NCBI GenBank assembly: GCA_044220975.1
Contig: JBGAPZ010000001.1
Location: 124,001 to 188,000, forward strand
Reading direction: 5' to 3'
From: SZUA-430 sp044220975
GTDB taxonomy: Bacteria; Pseudomonadota; Alphaproteobacteria; Micropepsales; Micropepsaceae
Length of the DNA stretch: 64,000 nt
The notes beneath the pieces were generated by a model. It was not told the origin of the DNA, searched no databases, and saw only the letters and a list, made by a program, of their open reading frames with translations. Made by a program: the position numbers and the translations under genes. Positions within the stretch are counted from its first letter, which is position 1. Each line of letters starts with the position of its first letter. Shown here one piece after another: positions 9,604 to 18,674 of this stretch.

Positions 9604-11105
9604 CGAACGTGCTCCTGTCGCTCACAACGTTCTTGCCGCTCGTCGGTGTGGTCATGATCCTGTTCATGGCGCGAGGGCCTCAAGGCGAGATGCTGACTCG
9701 CCAGATCGCGCTCTTTACGACGGTCGTTACGTTCCTTGTCTCGCTCTACGCGTGGAGCCAATTTGATCCGTCGCTGAAGTCTTTCCAGCTCGAGGAAAAC
9801 TACGCCTGGCTCGGTGGCACGATCCGCTACCACCTGGGTGTGGACGGGATATCGCTTCCGTTCGTAATCCTAACCGCGTTCCTAATGCCGCTCTGCATCT
9901 TGGCCAGCTGGACCTCGATCGAGACGCGCATCAAGGAATACATGATCGCGTTCCTCGTGCTCGAAATGCTGATGATCGGCGTTTTCGTATCGCTCGATCT
10001 GGTGCTCTTCTACCTGTTCTTCGAAGGCGGCCTGATTCCGATGTTCTTGATCATCGGCGTTTGGGGCGGGCAGCGGCGGGTCTATGCTTCGTTCAAATTC
10101 TTCCTCTACACGCTTTTAGGCTCCGTACTCATGCTCGTCGCCATCATGGCGATGTACGTGACCTCGGGCACGACCGACATCGTGGCGCTGCTCGACTACG
10201 GCTTCCCCAAAAACATGCAGATGTATTTGTTCTTGGCGTTCCTGGCGTCATTCGCGGTGAAGCTGCCAATGTGGCCGGTCCACACTTGGCTACCCGATGC
10301 GCACGTTGAAGCGCCGACGGCAGGCTCCGTCATCCTCGCCGGTATCCTGCTGAAGATGGGGGGCTACGGCTTCCTGCGCTTCTCGCTGCCGATGTTCCCC
10401 GACGCTTCAGTCTACTTCGCGCCGATGATGTTCGCGCTCTCCGTTATCGCGATCGTCTACACGTCGCTCGTCGCCTTGATGCAAGAAGACATCAAGAAGT
10501 TGATCGCTTACTCATCCGTGGCGCACATGGGCTTTGTTACCATGGGCCTCTTCGCGCTGAACCGCCAAGGCGTCGACGGTGCTGTCATTCAGATGATCAG
10601 CCACGGCTTCGTCTCCGCCGCACTCTTCTTGTGCGTCGGCGTTGTCTACGACCGCATGCACACGCGCGAGATCAAGGCCTATGGCGGCCTCGTAAACCGC
10701 ATGCCGATCTACGCCGCGGTATTTATGGTCTTCACCATGGCCAATGTCGGACTCCCCGGCACCAGCGGTTTCGTCGGTGAATTCCTGTCGCTGGTGGGCG
10801 CATTCAAGGCCAACTCGACGGTCGCGATCTGGGCCACCACAGGCGTGATCCTCAGCGCCGGCTACGCGCTCTGGCTCTATCGCCGCGTCGTCTTTGGAGA
10901 CCTTGAAAAGAAATCGCTGGCCGACATCGAAGACATGAACGGCCGCGAGATCATCGTGCTGGCGCCGCTCGTCGCTGCGACATTGTTCTTTGGTTTCTAT
11001 CCAAAACCCATCTTCGACATGACCAGCGCCGCTATCGACGGGACGCTCGACAACATCCACGGCAAGCTCAAGACCGCCGAAACCACGACGGAGCCGACGC
11101 CATGA
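9600..11105 (+). CDS. nuoM: NADH-quinone oxidoreductase subunit M
   Basis: Antiporter-like membrane subunit (ND4). I start it at the ATG that overlaps the nuoL stop (ATGA), because the longer open frame from 9420 lies inside nuoL and is not family-like. Markers are YLFFEGGLIPMFLIIGVWGG with the pump glutamate, and KLPMWPVHTWLPDAHVEAPTAGSVILAG. 501 residues and about 14 helices fit the family. It overlaps nuoN by 4 bases. Confidence 0.96.
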   Translation: MTNVLLSLTTFLPLVGVVMILFMARGPQGEMLTRQIALFTTVVTFLVSLYAWSQFDPSLKSFQLEENYAWLGGTIRYHLGVDGISLPFVILTAFLMPLCILASWTSIETRIKEYMIAFLVLEMLMIGVFVSLDLVLFYLFFEGGLIPMFLIIGVWGGQRRVYASFKFFLYTLLGSVLMLVAIMAMYVTSGTTDIVALLDYGFPKNMQMYLFLAFLASFAVKLPMWPVHTWLPDAHVEAPTAGSVILAGILLKMGGYGFLRFSLPMFPDASVYFAPMMFALSVIAIVYTSLVALMQEDIKKLIAYSSVAHMGFVTMGLFALNRQGVDGAVIQMISHGFVSAALFLCVGVVYDRMHTREIKAYGGLVNRMPIYAAVFMVFTMANVGLPGTSGFVGEFLSLVGAFKANSTVAIWATTGVILSAGYALWLYRRVVFGDLEKKSLADIEDMNGREIIVLAPLVAATLFFGFYPKPIFDMTSAAIDGTLDNIHGKLKTAETTTEPTP

Positions 11106-12580
11106 CCGCCGCCGGGTTCGACATCGCGCAGTTCAACATCGACTTCGCCGCCATGGCGCCGGAAGTGACGCTCGCCGTCGGCTCGATGGTGCTGCTGCTC
11201 ATCGGCGTTTTCGCGGGCGACAAGCGTGCAGCCTGGGTGACGCTCGGTTGCGTCGCCTTGCTCGTGATCACGGCCGTGCTGGTCGCGGCTATGCCGGACG
11301 CACGAAGCACAGCGTTCGGCGGGACCGTCGTTCTCGACGGGTTTGCGCGCTTCGCCAAACTGCTCGTCCTCGCCGGCTCGGCCATTGCGATGCTGATGTC
11401 GGTCGACTACCTGCGCGACGAAAAACTGATGCGCTTCGAATATCCGCTGCTGGTCGCCCTCTCGACGCTCGGCATGTTGCTGATGATCTCCGCGAACGAC
11501 CTCATCGTGCTTTACGTCGGCTTGGAGCTGCAAAGCCTCGCGCTGTACGTACTGGCGTCATTCGCGCGCGACAACACGCGCTCGACCGAGGCCGGCCTCA
11601 AGTACTTCGTCCTGGGCGCACTCTCGTCGGGCATGTTGCTTTACGGCGCAAGCCTGCTGTACGGCTTTACCGGCTCCACGACCTTCGAAGGTATCACGGC
11701 CGCAATCCCGAATGGCGATGTCGGCCTCGGCGTAAAGATCGGCGCAGCGTTTGTGCTAGCGGGTCTCGCATTCAAGATCTCTGCGGTGCCGTTCCACATG
11801 TGGACGCCAGACGTCTATGAGGGCGCGCCGACGCCCGTCACCGCGTTCTTCGCGGCCGCGCCGAAGATCGCTGCGATGGCACTCATCGCACGCTTCATTT
11901 TTGGCGCGCTCGGTCACGCTGAGGGCGTATGGCTCCAGATATTGGCTCCCGTTTCCGTTGCTTCGATGATTTGGGGTGCTTTGGCCGCGATCGGTCAGAC
12001 GAACATCAAGCGTCTAATGGCCTACTCATCGATCAGCCACATGGGCTACGCGCTCATAGGGTTTGTCGCGGGCACGCAAGAGGGCGTCTACGGCGTACTC
12101 GTCTACCTCGCCATCTACTTGGCGATGACGGTCGGCACGTTCGTTTGCATCCTGCTGATGCGCCGCAACGGCGAGGCTGTCGAAAACGTCTCTGACCTCG
12201 GCGGCTTATCGGACCGCGATCCGACTACGGCCTACTTGCTGGCTATTCTGATGTTCAGCTTGATCGGGATCCCGCCGCTCGCGGGATTCTTCGGCAAGTG
12301 GTACGTGTTTGTGGCGATCATCAAGTCGGCCGCGGAGCATCCGTGGATGTACTATGTCGCCGTCGTGGGTCTCGTGACCAGCGTTATCGGCGCGTATTAC
12401 TACCTGAACATCGTCCGGATCATGTTCTTCGATAAGCCGGCAGCGCAGTTCGAGAAGCCACTCGGCCTCGTAAACTCGGCACTGCTTGGCGCTTCGGCGG
12501 CGTTCGTTATCGGCTCGGTCGTGGTCTTGGCGCCGCTGATCGATGCCGCATCCGCCGCTGCCAAAAGCCTGTTCCCCTGA
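11102..12580 (+). CDS. nuoN: NADH-quinone oxidoreductase subunit N
   Basis: Third antiporter-like subunit (ND2) and the last gene of the nuo operon. Conserved features include LYVGLELQSLALYVLASF with the pump glutamate, FKISAVPFHMWTPDVYEGAPTPVTAFFA, and INIKRLMAYSSISHMGY-like text (here TNIKRLMAYSSISHMGY). 492 residues is normal. birA follows only one base after the stop, so transcription very likely continues into birA–coaX–rnj. Confidence 0.96.
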   Translation: MTAAGFDIAQFNIDFAAMAPEVTLAVGSMVLLLIGVFAGDKRAAWVTLGCVALLVITAVLVAAMPDARSTAFGGTVVLDGFARFAKLLVLAGSAIAMLMSVDYLRDEKLMRFEYPLLVALSTLGMLLMISANDLIVLYVGLELQSLALYVLASFARDNTRSTEAGLKYFVLGALSSGMLLYGASLLYGFTGSTTFEGITAAIPNGDVGLGVKIGAAFVLAGLAFKISAVPFHMWTPDVYEGAPTPVTAFFAAAPKIAAMALIARFIFGALGHAEGVWLQILAPVSVASMIWGALAAIGQTNIKRLMAYSSISHMGYALIGFVAGTQEGVYGVLVYLAIYLAMTVGTFVCILLMRRNGEAVENVSDLGGLSDRDPTTAYLLAILMFSLIGIPPLAGFFGKWYVFVAIIKSAAEHPWMYYVAVVGLVTSVIGAYYYLNIVRIMFFDKPAAQFEKPLGLVNSALLGASAAFVIGSVVVLAPLIDAASAAAKSLFP

Positions 12581-12581
12581 C

Positions 12582-13331
12582 ATGCAAGCCCCGCGCGTCC
12601 CGGCGGGCTACTCGGTCGCCAGTTTCGATGCGATCGACTCGACGAATGAGGAGGCGCGCCGCCGCGCCATTGTTGGCGAACGCGGGCCGCTTTGGATTTG
12701 GGCTAAGCGCCAAACCGCCGGCCGCGGCCGACGGGGCAGGGAGTGGGAGTCGCCCGAAGGCAATCTGATGGCGACGCTTCTGCTTGCGCCGGGCGCTGTG
12801 GCGCCGGAAGCTGCCCGATTGTCGTTCGTCGCCGCACTTGCCGTCCACGACCTTGTGACGGCCTACGCCCGGCGAAGCGCCGTCAAGGTCAAATGGCCGA
12901 ACGATGTGCTCGTCGATGGCAAGAAGGTCGCGGGAATCCTGCTGGAGTCCTCCAGCGACGTTGGCGTGGACGTTCTGCCTTGGATCGCCGTCGGCATCGG
13001 CGTTAACCTGATGCATGCGCCGACAAATGCCCAATACCCAGCAACGTTCGTTGGAGCGCATGGCCCTGCACCAAGCCCTGCCGAAGCGCTCGCTGAGCTT
13101 GCGGAAGCCTGGGAAACACGATTTCGTACCTGGCGCGTGAGCGGTTTTGCAGCGATCCGAGACGCGTGGCTCGGCGTGGCTGCAGGCCTCGGTCAGCCGA
13201 TCGAAGTACGCTTACCCGGCGAAACGCTGAGCGGCCGCTTCGAAACGCTGATGACGGACGGCGCTCTAAGCCTATTGTTGCCCTCCGGCGCACGGCGGGC
13301 GATCACTGCGGGGGAGGTGTTCTTTGCCTAA
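12582..13331 (+). CDS. birA: Biotin--[acetyl-CoA-carboxylase] ligase
   Basis: Activates biotin with ATP and attaches it to the lysine of biotin carboxyl carrier domains. The 249-residue protein is the catalytic core only, without the N-terminal winged-helix repressor domain of E. coli BirA (a group I ligase). Visible motifs are the biotinyl-AMP loop GRGRRG near residues 47–52 and KWPNDVLVDGKKVAGILLE near 106–124. I chose the ATG at 12582, just after the nuoN stop; an upstream ATG at 12543 would run inside nuoN. The position between nuoN and coaX is a usual alphaproteobacterial arrangement. Confidence 0.92.
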   Translation: MQAPRVPAGYSVASFDAIDSTNEEARRRAIVGERGPLWIWAKRQTAGRGRRGREWESPEGNLMATLLLAPGAVAPEAARLSFVAALAVHDLVTAYARRSAVKVKWPNDVLVDGKKVAGILLESSSDVGVDVLPWIAVGIGVNLMHAPTNAQYPATFVGAHGPAPSPAEALAELAEAWETRFRTWRVSGFAAIRDAWLGVAAGLGQPIEVRLPGETLSGRFETLMTDGALSLLLPSGARRAITAGEVFFA

Positions 13332-13341
13332 GTCAGACGGA

Positions 13342-14133
13342 ATGCTGCTCGCAATCGACGCCGGAAACACAAACGTCGTATTCGCAGTGCACGACGGCAA
13401 AACGATCCGCGCCCAATACCGCGCCGCGACGAAGGACACGCGCACAGCCGACGAATACTACGTCTGGCTCATGCAACTCCTTCAGCTCGAAGGTATCAAG
13501 ACGTCCGAAATCGACGCAGCGATCATTGCAACGGTTGTACCGCAGGCCCTCTTCCCCCTACGCCGCCTATGCGCGAAGTATTTCAACCGCGAAGCCCTTG
13601 TCGTAGGCGATGCTCCCGTCGACCTCGGCATCGACATCAATGTAGACCGGCCGAGTGCGGTCGGCGCCGACCGCATCGTCAACGCGATCGCAGGCTACAA
13701 GGACTACGGCGGCGACCTAATACTCATCGACTTTGGGACCGCGACGACGTTCGACATCGTCGGCCCCAAAGGCAGTTATGAGGGCGGCATCATCGCTGCC
13801 GGCGTGAACCTCTCGCTCGAGGCGCTGCATATGGCCGCCGCGCAGCTGCCGCGAATCGCAGTCGAGCGCCCGCAGGCCGTCATCGGCAAGGACACGATCC
13901 CTGCGATGCAGTCCGGCGTCTTCTGGGGCTACATCGCTATGATCGAAGGCATGGTCGCGCGCATCAAGGCCGAATACGGCCGCCCAATGAAAGTGATCGG
14001 CACAGGCGGCCTTGCGCACTTGTTCCGGCATAGCACGAACGCGATCGAACACGTCGATCACGACCTCACCATTCGCGGTCTGCGCCTCATCTACGAACGT
14101 AACGCGGTGCTCGCGCGCAAGCCGCTCGCATGA
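13342..14133 (+). CDS. coaX: Type III pantothenate kinase
   Basis: Phosphorylates pantothenate, the first step of coenzyme A synthesis. It belongs to the ASKHA fold: phosphate loop AIDAGNTNVVF at the N-terminus, GADRIVNAIAG, DFGTATTFDIVG, and EGGIIAAGVNLSLEAL. I use the ATG at 13342, which places the conserved LLAIDAGNTN directly at the start. A TTG at 13324, overlapping the birA stop and preceded by a strong GGGGGAGG ribosome site at about 13310–13317, is a real alternative adding six residues. The stop overlaps the rnj start (ATGA). Confidence 0.92.
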   Translation: MLLAIDAGNTNVVFAVHDGKTIRAQYRAATKDTRTADEYYVWLMQLLQLEGIKTSEIDAAIIATVVPQALFPLRRLCAKYFNREALVVGDAPVDLGIDINVDRPSAVGADRIVNAIAGYKDYGGDLILIDFGTATTFDIVGPKGSYEGGIIAAGVNLSLEALHMAAAQLPRIAVERPQAVIGKDTIPAMQSGVFWGYIAMIEGMVARIKAEYGRPMKVIGTGGLAHLFRHSTNAIEHVDHDLTIRGLRLIYERNAVLARKPLA

Positions 14134-15794
14134 CCAAGCGCGAGCCTGGCGCAAACGACGAGCTGATTTTCGTGCCGCTGGGCGGCGCGGGCGAGATCGG
14201 CATGAATCTGAATCTTTACGGTTACGGACCGCCGAACAAACGCCAGTGGATCATGATCGATCTCGGCGTGATGTTCGGCGGCGACGACACGCCGGGCGTC
14301 GACGTTATCATGCCGAACCCTGGCTTCATCGAAGAACACCGGCGCAATCTTATAGGTATCGTGCTTACCCACGCGCACGAGGACCACATCGGTGCCGTCG
14401 GACATCTTTGGCCGCGCCTGAAGGTCCCCGTATATGCCACACCGTTCACCGCCGCGCTCGTCCGCGGCAAGCTCGAAGAAGAGGGTATCCTCGACGATGT
14501 GCCGCTACACGTCGTGCCGCTCGGTGGCGAACTAAAGCTCGGGCCTTTCCACCTCGAGTTCATTGACATCACGCACTCGATTCCCGAACCGAACTGCATT
14601 GCCATCCGAACACCCCTGGGCACTGTGCTGCACACCGGCGACTGGAAGATCGATCCGAAACCGGTTGTCGGCCGCAAGACGGACATCGACGCCTTGCGCA
14701 AGCTGGGAGACGAAGGTGTCCTCGCCGCGATCTGCGATTCGACGAACGTGTTCGTTCCCGGACGCTCTGGCTCGGAAGCCGACGTCGGAACCCGACTCGA
14801 AGCCGTCATCGCGTCGTGCAAGGGCAGGGTGGCGGTCACGGCGTTCGCCTCGAATGTCGCGCGTATGCAATCGGTCGTCCGCGCGGCGCAAAAAGTGGGC
14901 CGTCACGTAGCTCTTGTCGGTCGATCGATGCACAAGATCGCAAGCGCTGCGATCGAGACCGGCTACCTCAAAGACATGCCCTCGCTGATCGACGAAGAAT
15001 CCGCGTCGGACTTGCCGGCAAACAAAGTCCTCTACCTCTGCACCGGCAGCCAAGGCGAACCGCGCGCAGCACTCTCGCGCATCGCCGTCGGCGATCATCC
15101 GCATGTTCACCTGGGTCCTGGCGACAGCGTGATTTTCTCTTCGCGCGTCATCCCTGGGAACGAGCGGTTGATTCATCAGCTGCAAAACGACCTCGCGATG
15201 CGCGGGGTCGAAGTGATCTCAGCGGAGGATCATGACGTCCATGTGTCGGGTCACCCGGCGCGCGACGAACTCGCCGACATGTACGCTTGGCTTCGACCGC
15301 GCATCGCTGTGCCCGTCCACGGCGAGGAACGCCATTTGATGGAGCACGTCCGCTTCGCGAAAAGTCTGCAGGTGCCAACTGCGATACACGCCCCGAATGG
15401 ATCGATGGTCCGCCTCGCCCCCGGCGATCCCACGATATTCGACGAAGCCCCGCATGGCCGCTTGCATCTCGACGGCACAATCATCGCGCGCGGCGACGAT
15501 AGTGCACTGAAGGAACGCCGGTCGCTGGCGTTTGCGGGTTATGTCGCCGTCACCATTGTGCTCGACGCGCGCAACCGGCCCGCCGCCGATCCCGTCGTCA
15601 TTTGCGCGGGTGTGCCGACCGACATCGTCGAAACGGCACGCCAAGCCGCAACCGACGCCCAAGATCGCCTTGGCCGCCGCTTTGACGACGCACCGAGAGC
15701 GGTCGAAGAGGTCCGCCGGACCGTCCGTCGTGAAATCCAAGATGCCTGGGGCAAAAAGCCGGTCGTGAAAGTCGAGATTACGCGTGTCGGCTGA
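14130..15794 (+). CDS. rnj: Ribonuclease J
   Basis: Metallo-beta-lactamase/beta-CASP ribonuclease acting as 5'-to-3' exonuclease and endonuclease in rRNA maturation and mRNA decay. The zinc motif HAHEDHIGAVGHL lies near residues 81–93, with downstream HTGDWKID, the beta-CASP part with TGSQGEPRAAL, and the C-terminal HVSGHPARDE and PVHGEERHLMEH. 554 residues is typical. Its 3' end overlaps the convergent oxidase gene by 17 bases. In relatives this gene is usually followed closely by mce, which here lies 16 kb away. Confidence 0.95.
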   Translation: MTKREPGANDELIFVPLGGAGEIGMNLNLYGYGPPNKRQWIMIDLGVMFGGDDTPGVDVIMPNPGFIEEHRRNLIGIVLTHAHEDHIGAVGHLWPRLKVPVYATPFTAALVRGKLEEEGILDDVPLHVVPLGGELKLGPFHLEFIDITHSIPEPNCIAIRTPLGTVLHTGDWKIDPKPVVGRKTDIDALRKLGDEGVLAAICDSTNVFVPGRSGSEADVGTRLEAVIASCKGRVAVTAFASNVARMQSVVRAAQKVGRHVALVGRSMHKIASAAIETGYLKDMPSLIDEESASDLPANKVLYLCTGSQGEPRAALSRIAVGDHPHVHLGPGDSVIFSSRVIPGNERLIHQLQNDLAMRGVEVISAEDHDVHVSGHPARDELADMYAWLRPRIAVPVHGEERHLMEHVRFAKSLQVPTAIHAPNGSMVRLAPGDPTIFDEAPHGRLHLDGTIIARGDDSALKERRSLAFAGYVAVTIVLDARNRPAADPVVICAGVPTDIVETARQAATDAQDRLGRRFDDAPRAVEEVRRTVRREIQDAWGKKPVVKVEITRVG

Positions 15795-16920
15795 CGTCGC
15801 TCCATGCCGTCGGGATCGCGACCCCAGGCAAATCCAACGCCTTCGCGATCACCGCTTCACCCAACGCCGCCGCATGTTTGAACCCGTGCCCGCAGCATGC
15901 TGATACGACTGTGACGTGCGCAATCTCGGGATGCGGGCCAACCCAAAAGTTGAAGTCCGGTGTCGACGTGTAAAGGCACGTCGCAGCGCGCAGATGCGTA
16001 CCCAAAGCCGGAAACGCCGACCGAACGCGCGGGGTCACGAGGTCGATGTCGGCCGACGTAACGACGTGCGAAACGGTGTCCGGATCGACCGCGACATCGA
16101 GCGATTCGGTCGCAATCTTTACGCCGCCGCCGGGTTCGGCGGTCGGAAACCCGTAGAGGTCGTTCCAAATAAACACCGGCATTCGTTCCGGCGCAAAAGT
16201 GGATGCATCCCGAGGCGGCGCGAACCAGTGCAGCGTCTGCCGCGTCACCGTCAGGCGCCGCGCCGAAGCGTCCGGCACGAACCCTCGCATCCAGGCCCCG
16301 ACCGCCAGCACGAGCCGTGCCGCCCGGATGGTCTCGCCAGCCGTTCGAATCGCTACCCCGCCACTATCCGCAGCGATCGAGAGCACAGGCGTGTCCAACC
16401 GCACGGTCGCCCCAAGCGCCTGTGCACGGCGAAGCTGAGCCACAACCACCCGCTCGGGCATGGCAAAGCCCGCACCTGGCTCAAAATAGGCGCTCTCGCC
16501 ATCGAACCGCTCGTAGGCGGGGAACCGGGCCCGAACCTCGCCAGCACCCAAAACCTCGTGCGGGATCCCATAAGACTGCGCCGCCGCGATCGTCGTTTCC
16601 AAGAACCCTGCTGGAACATGAGTCGCGTGCGGTAACACGCCGCCCAAGACCAAGAGGCCGCACCGCGTGACAAGGGCGTCGCCGGTCTCTGCGCTTAATT
16701 GCTCCCAAAGCGCAAACGAGCGCTGCGCAAAGGGCGTATACGCAGCCCCTTCGCCGATAGCCGCACGCACGATCCGCGTCTCGCCGTGCGTCGACCCAAA
16801 GGTGTGCGGCGGGGCAAACCGGTCTAACCCCGCGACCCTCGCACCCGCGCGTGCGGCGGCAAGCAGCGCCGCCCCGCCCACAGCGCCAAGCCCAACGACA
16901 ATGATGTCAAAGTCGGCCAT
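15778..16920 (-). CDS. FAD-dependent amino-acid oxidase, MSOX/SolA-like
   Basis: Probable oxidase of a secondary N-methyl amine such as sarcosine or N-methyltryptophan. The N-terminal Rossmann motif is VGLGAVGGAALLAAARAGARV, then FGSTHGETRIVR, the SolA/MSOX signature. A cysteine in TCLYTSTPDFNF (near residue 317) sits where monomeric sarcosine oxidase binds FAD covalently. C-terminal ACCGHGFKHAAALGE is also typical. The 380-residue length fits. Substrate is not readable. It stands alone on the minus strand, convergent with rnj, and opens the first accessory block. Confidence 0.85.
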   Translation of the reverse strand: MADFDIIVVGLGAVGGAALLAAARAGARVAGLDRFAPPHTFGSTHGETRIVRAAIGEGAAYTPFAQRSFALWEQLSAETGDALVTRCGLLVLGGVLPHATHVPAGFLETTIAAAQSYGIPHEVLGAGEVRARFPAYERFDGESAYFEPGAGFAMPERVVVAQLRRAQALGATVRLDTPVLSIAADSGGVAIRTAGETIRAARLVLAVGAWMRGFVPDASARRLTVTRQTLHWFAPPRDASTFAPERMPVFIWNDLYGFPTAEPGGGVKIATESLDVAVDPDTVSHVVTSADIDLVTPRVRSAFPALGTHLRAATCLYTSTPDFNFWVGPHPEIAHVTVVSACCGHGFKHAAALGEAVIAKALDLPGVAIPTAWSDVSRHA

Positions 16921-17067
16921 GAATTGAGTCCCTCGGCACCAACCTTAAGGTGTCCCGCATAAGCCACCAACCTGCGCGTTAACGCTCGCAAAAATGGCCG
17001 TTGCGCTCCGCTTGGCCGTCAACCAACATCCGCCCAACCAAGCTACAAAAAATTCTGGAGGAAATGA

Positions 17068-18552
17068 ATGTTGAGGAAGCCCGCAGTGGCTGTCATCGGC
17101 GCTGGCCTTGGCGGCCTCGCTGCCGGGATCAAACTGAAGGAAGCCGGATTCGACAACGTCACGATCCTGGAGAAAGCCGCAAAGGTCGGCGGCACCTGGC
17201 GCGACAACTCCTATCCAGGCTGCTGCTGCGACGTGCCCGTCGCGCTCTACCAATATTCCTTCGCGCCGAGCCTGAAGTGGAGCCACCTATTCCCGCGCTA
17301 CAACGAGGTCCAGCAATACACCGAAGACCTCGCCGACAATTTCGGCTTGCGTCCGAATCTCCACCTTGACGAGGAGACGAAGTCGGCAATCTGGGACGAC
17401 ACTCGTGCGGTGTGGAAGCTCACCACATCGAACGGCAAGACCTACGAGGCGAACGCGATTGTCGCGGCCTTGGGTCAGCTCAACCGCCCGGCGCTACCCA
17501 ACATCGAAGGCCGCGCAAGCTTTGATGGTCCTGCGTTTCATTCTGCGCGCTGGAACCATTCGGTCGATCTCAAGGGTAAGCGCGTGGCGATCATAGGCTC
17601 CGCAGCGAGCGCGGTCCAAATCATTCCCGAGGTCGCGAAGATCGCAGGCCACCTCAGCGTCTTCCAGCGCACGGCGAACTGGCTCGTACCGCGCCTCGAC
17701 CGTCCGATCACGGAAGAAGAAAAGGCGCTGATGATGAGTGCGCCGCACGTCGCGATGATGAACCGCGATCTCATCTACCAAAATTCCGACTATCTATTCT
17801 GGCAAGCGTTCAGTTGGACTGAGGTCGGCCGTGCCGCATACACGCGCGTCGCGCTCAATCACCTGGCCGAACAGGTACCCGATCCGGAGCTTCGCAAGAA
17901 ATTGACGCCGATCTACCCGATCGGCTGCAAGCGCATCTTGTTCGCGGACGACTATTACCCGACGCTGTTGCGCGACAATGTCTCCCTGGTCACCGATGCG
18001 ATCGTCAAAATCACGCCCACCGGCATCGAGACGAAGGACGGTGAGAAGCACGACTTCGACGTTATCGTTTATGCCACCGGTTTCGAAACCACTGGTTGGC
18101 ACTGGTCGGCCGATGTGGTTGGCAAGAACGGCAAGCGCCTAAACGATCAATGGAAAGATCACCCGCAGGCCTATCTCGGCATCACGGTTGCGAACTTCCC
18201 TAACATGTTCGTGTTGTACGGTCCGAACACGAACCTAGGACACAATTCGATCACCTTTATGCTCGAACGTCAGGTCGAATACACGGTGAAGGCACTCAGC
18301 GAACTGCACGCGCGCGGCGCGGTCGCGATGGACGTGACGGAGGCGGCGCAGTCGCGCTTTAACAAAACGCTGCAAGCGGATCTGGCGAAGACGACGTGGG
18401 CCGATCCGCACTGCCGCTCTTGGTACAAAAACGAGCATGGCGATATCACGCAGAATTGGTCTTCGCACACGCGGGACTATGCAAAAGCAACGGAGCGGGT
18501 GGAGTGGGGCGACTACGCCGTTCGCCCCGGGCGGCCGCTGGCGGCAGAATAG
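17068..18552 (+). CDS. Flavin-containing (Baeyer-Villiger-type) monooxygenase
   Basis: Probable NADPH- and FAD-dependent monooxygenase inserting oxygen next to a ketone. FAD motif GAGLGGLAAG is at residues 11–20, then GGTWRDNSYPG. The Baeyer-Villiger fingerprint FxGxxxHxxxW is present at residues 152–162, followed by a second nucleotide site GSAASAVQ near 177. The residue after the motif tryptophan is Asn, not the usual Pro or Asp. 494 residues fits class B enzymes. A GGAGG ribosome site precedes the ATG. The substrate cannot be inferred from neighbours. Confidence 0.87.
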   Translation: MLRKPAVAVIGAGLGGLAAGIKLKEAGFDNVTILEKAAKVGGTWRDNSYPGCCCDVPVALYQYSFAPSLKWSHLFPRYNEVQQYTEDLADNFGLRPNLHLDEETKSAIWDDTRAVWKLTTSNGKTYEANAIVAALGQLNRPALPNIEGRASFDGPAFHSARWNHSVDLKGKRVAIIGSAASAVQIIPEVAKIAGHLSVFQRTANWLVPRLDRPITEEEKALMMSAPHVAMMNRDLIYQNSDYLFWQAFSWTEVGRAAYTRVALNHLAEQVPDPELRKKLTPIYPIGCKRILFADDYYPTLLRDNVSLVTDAIVKITPTGIETKDGEKHDFDVIVYATGFETTGWHWSADVVGKNGKRLNDQWKDHPQAYLGITVANFPNMFVLYGPNTNLGHNSITFMLERQVEYTVKALSELHARGAVAMDVTEAAQSRFNKTLQADLAKTTWADPHCRSWYKNEHGDITQNWSSHTRDYAKATERVEWGDYAVRPGRPLAAE

Positions 18553-18573
18553 TCCCTGCTACATCGGGCAGGT

Positions 18574-18596
18574 GTAGTGGGAATCGGCACCACTAC
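18574..18596. repeat. Inverted repeat, 7-bp arms (18574–18580 / 18590–18596)
   Basis: GTAGTGG and CCACTAC flank a 9-base loop just after the monooxygenase stop. No T-run follows, so it is a weak candidate for a terminator or a protein site. Confidence 0.35.
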
Positions 18597-18674
18597 CAGG
18601 TGGTCGAATTGGATCGGAGCGGCTTGTATATCGTGTCTAGGCAAAGCACTTGCGCGCCGAAGGTGAGCAAAGGA

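Noticed and set aside
16945..17286. 113-codon minus-strand frame upstream of the monooxygenase
   Set aside because: Overlaps the start of a certain gene and shows no family features.
18396..18674. Longer start for the TonB-domain protein
   Set aside because: It would overlap the monooxygenase gene and bury the signal peptide behind 93 unrelated residues.
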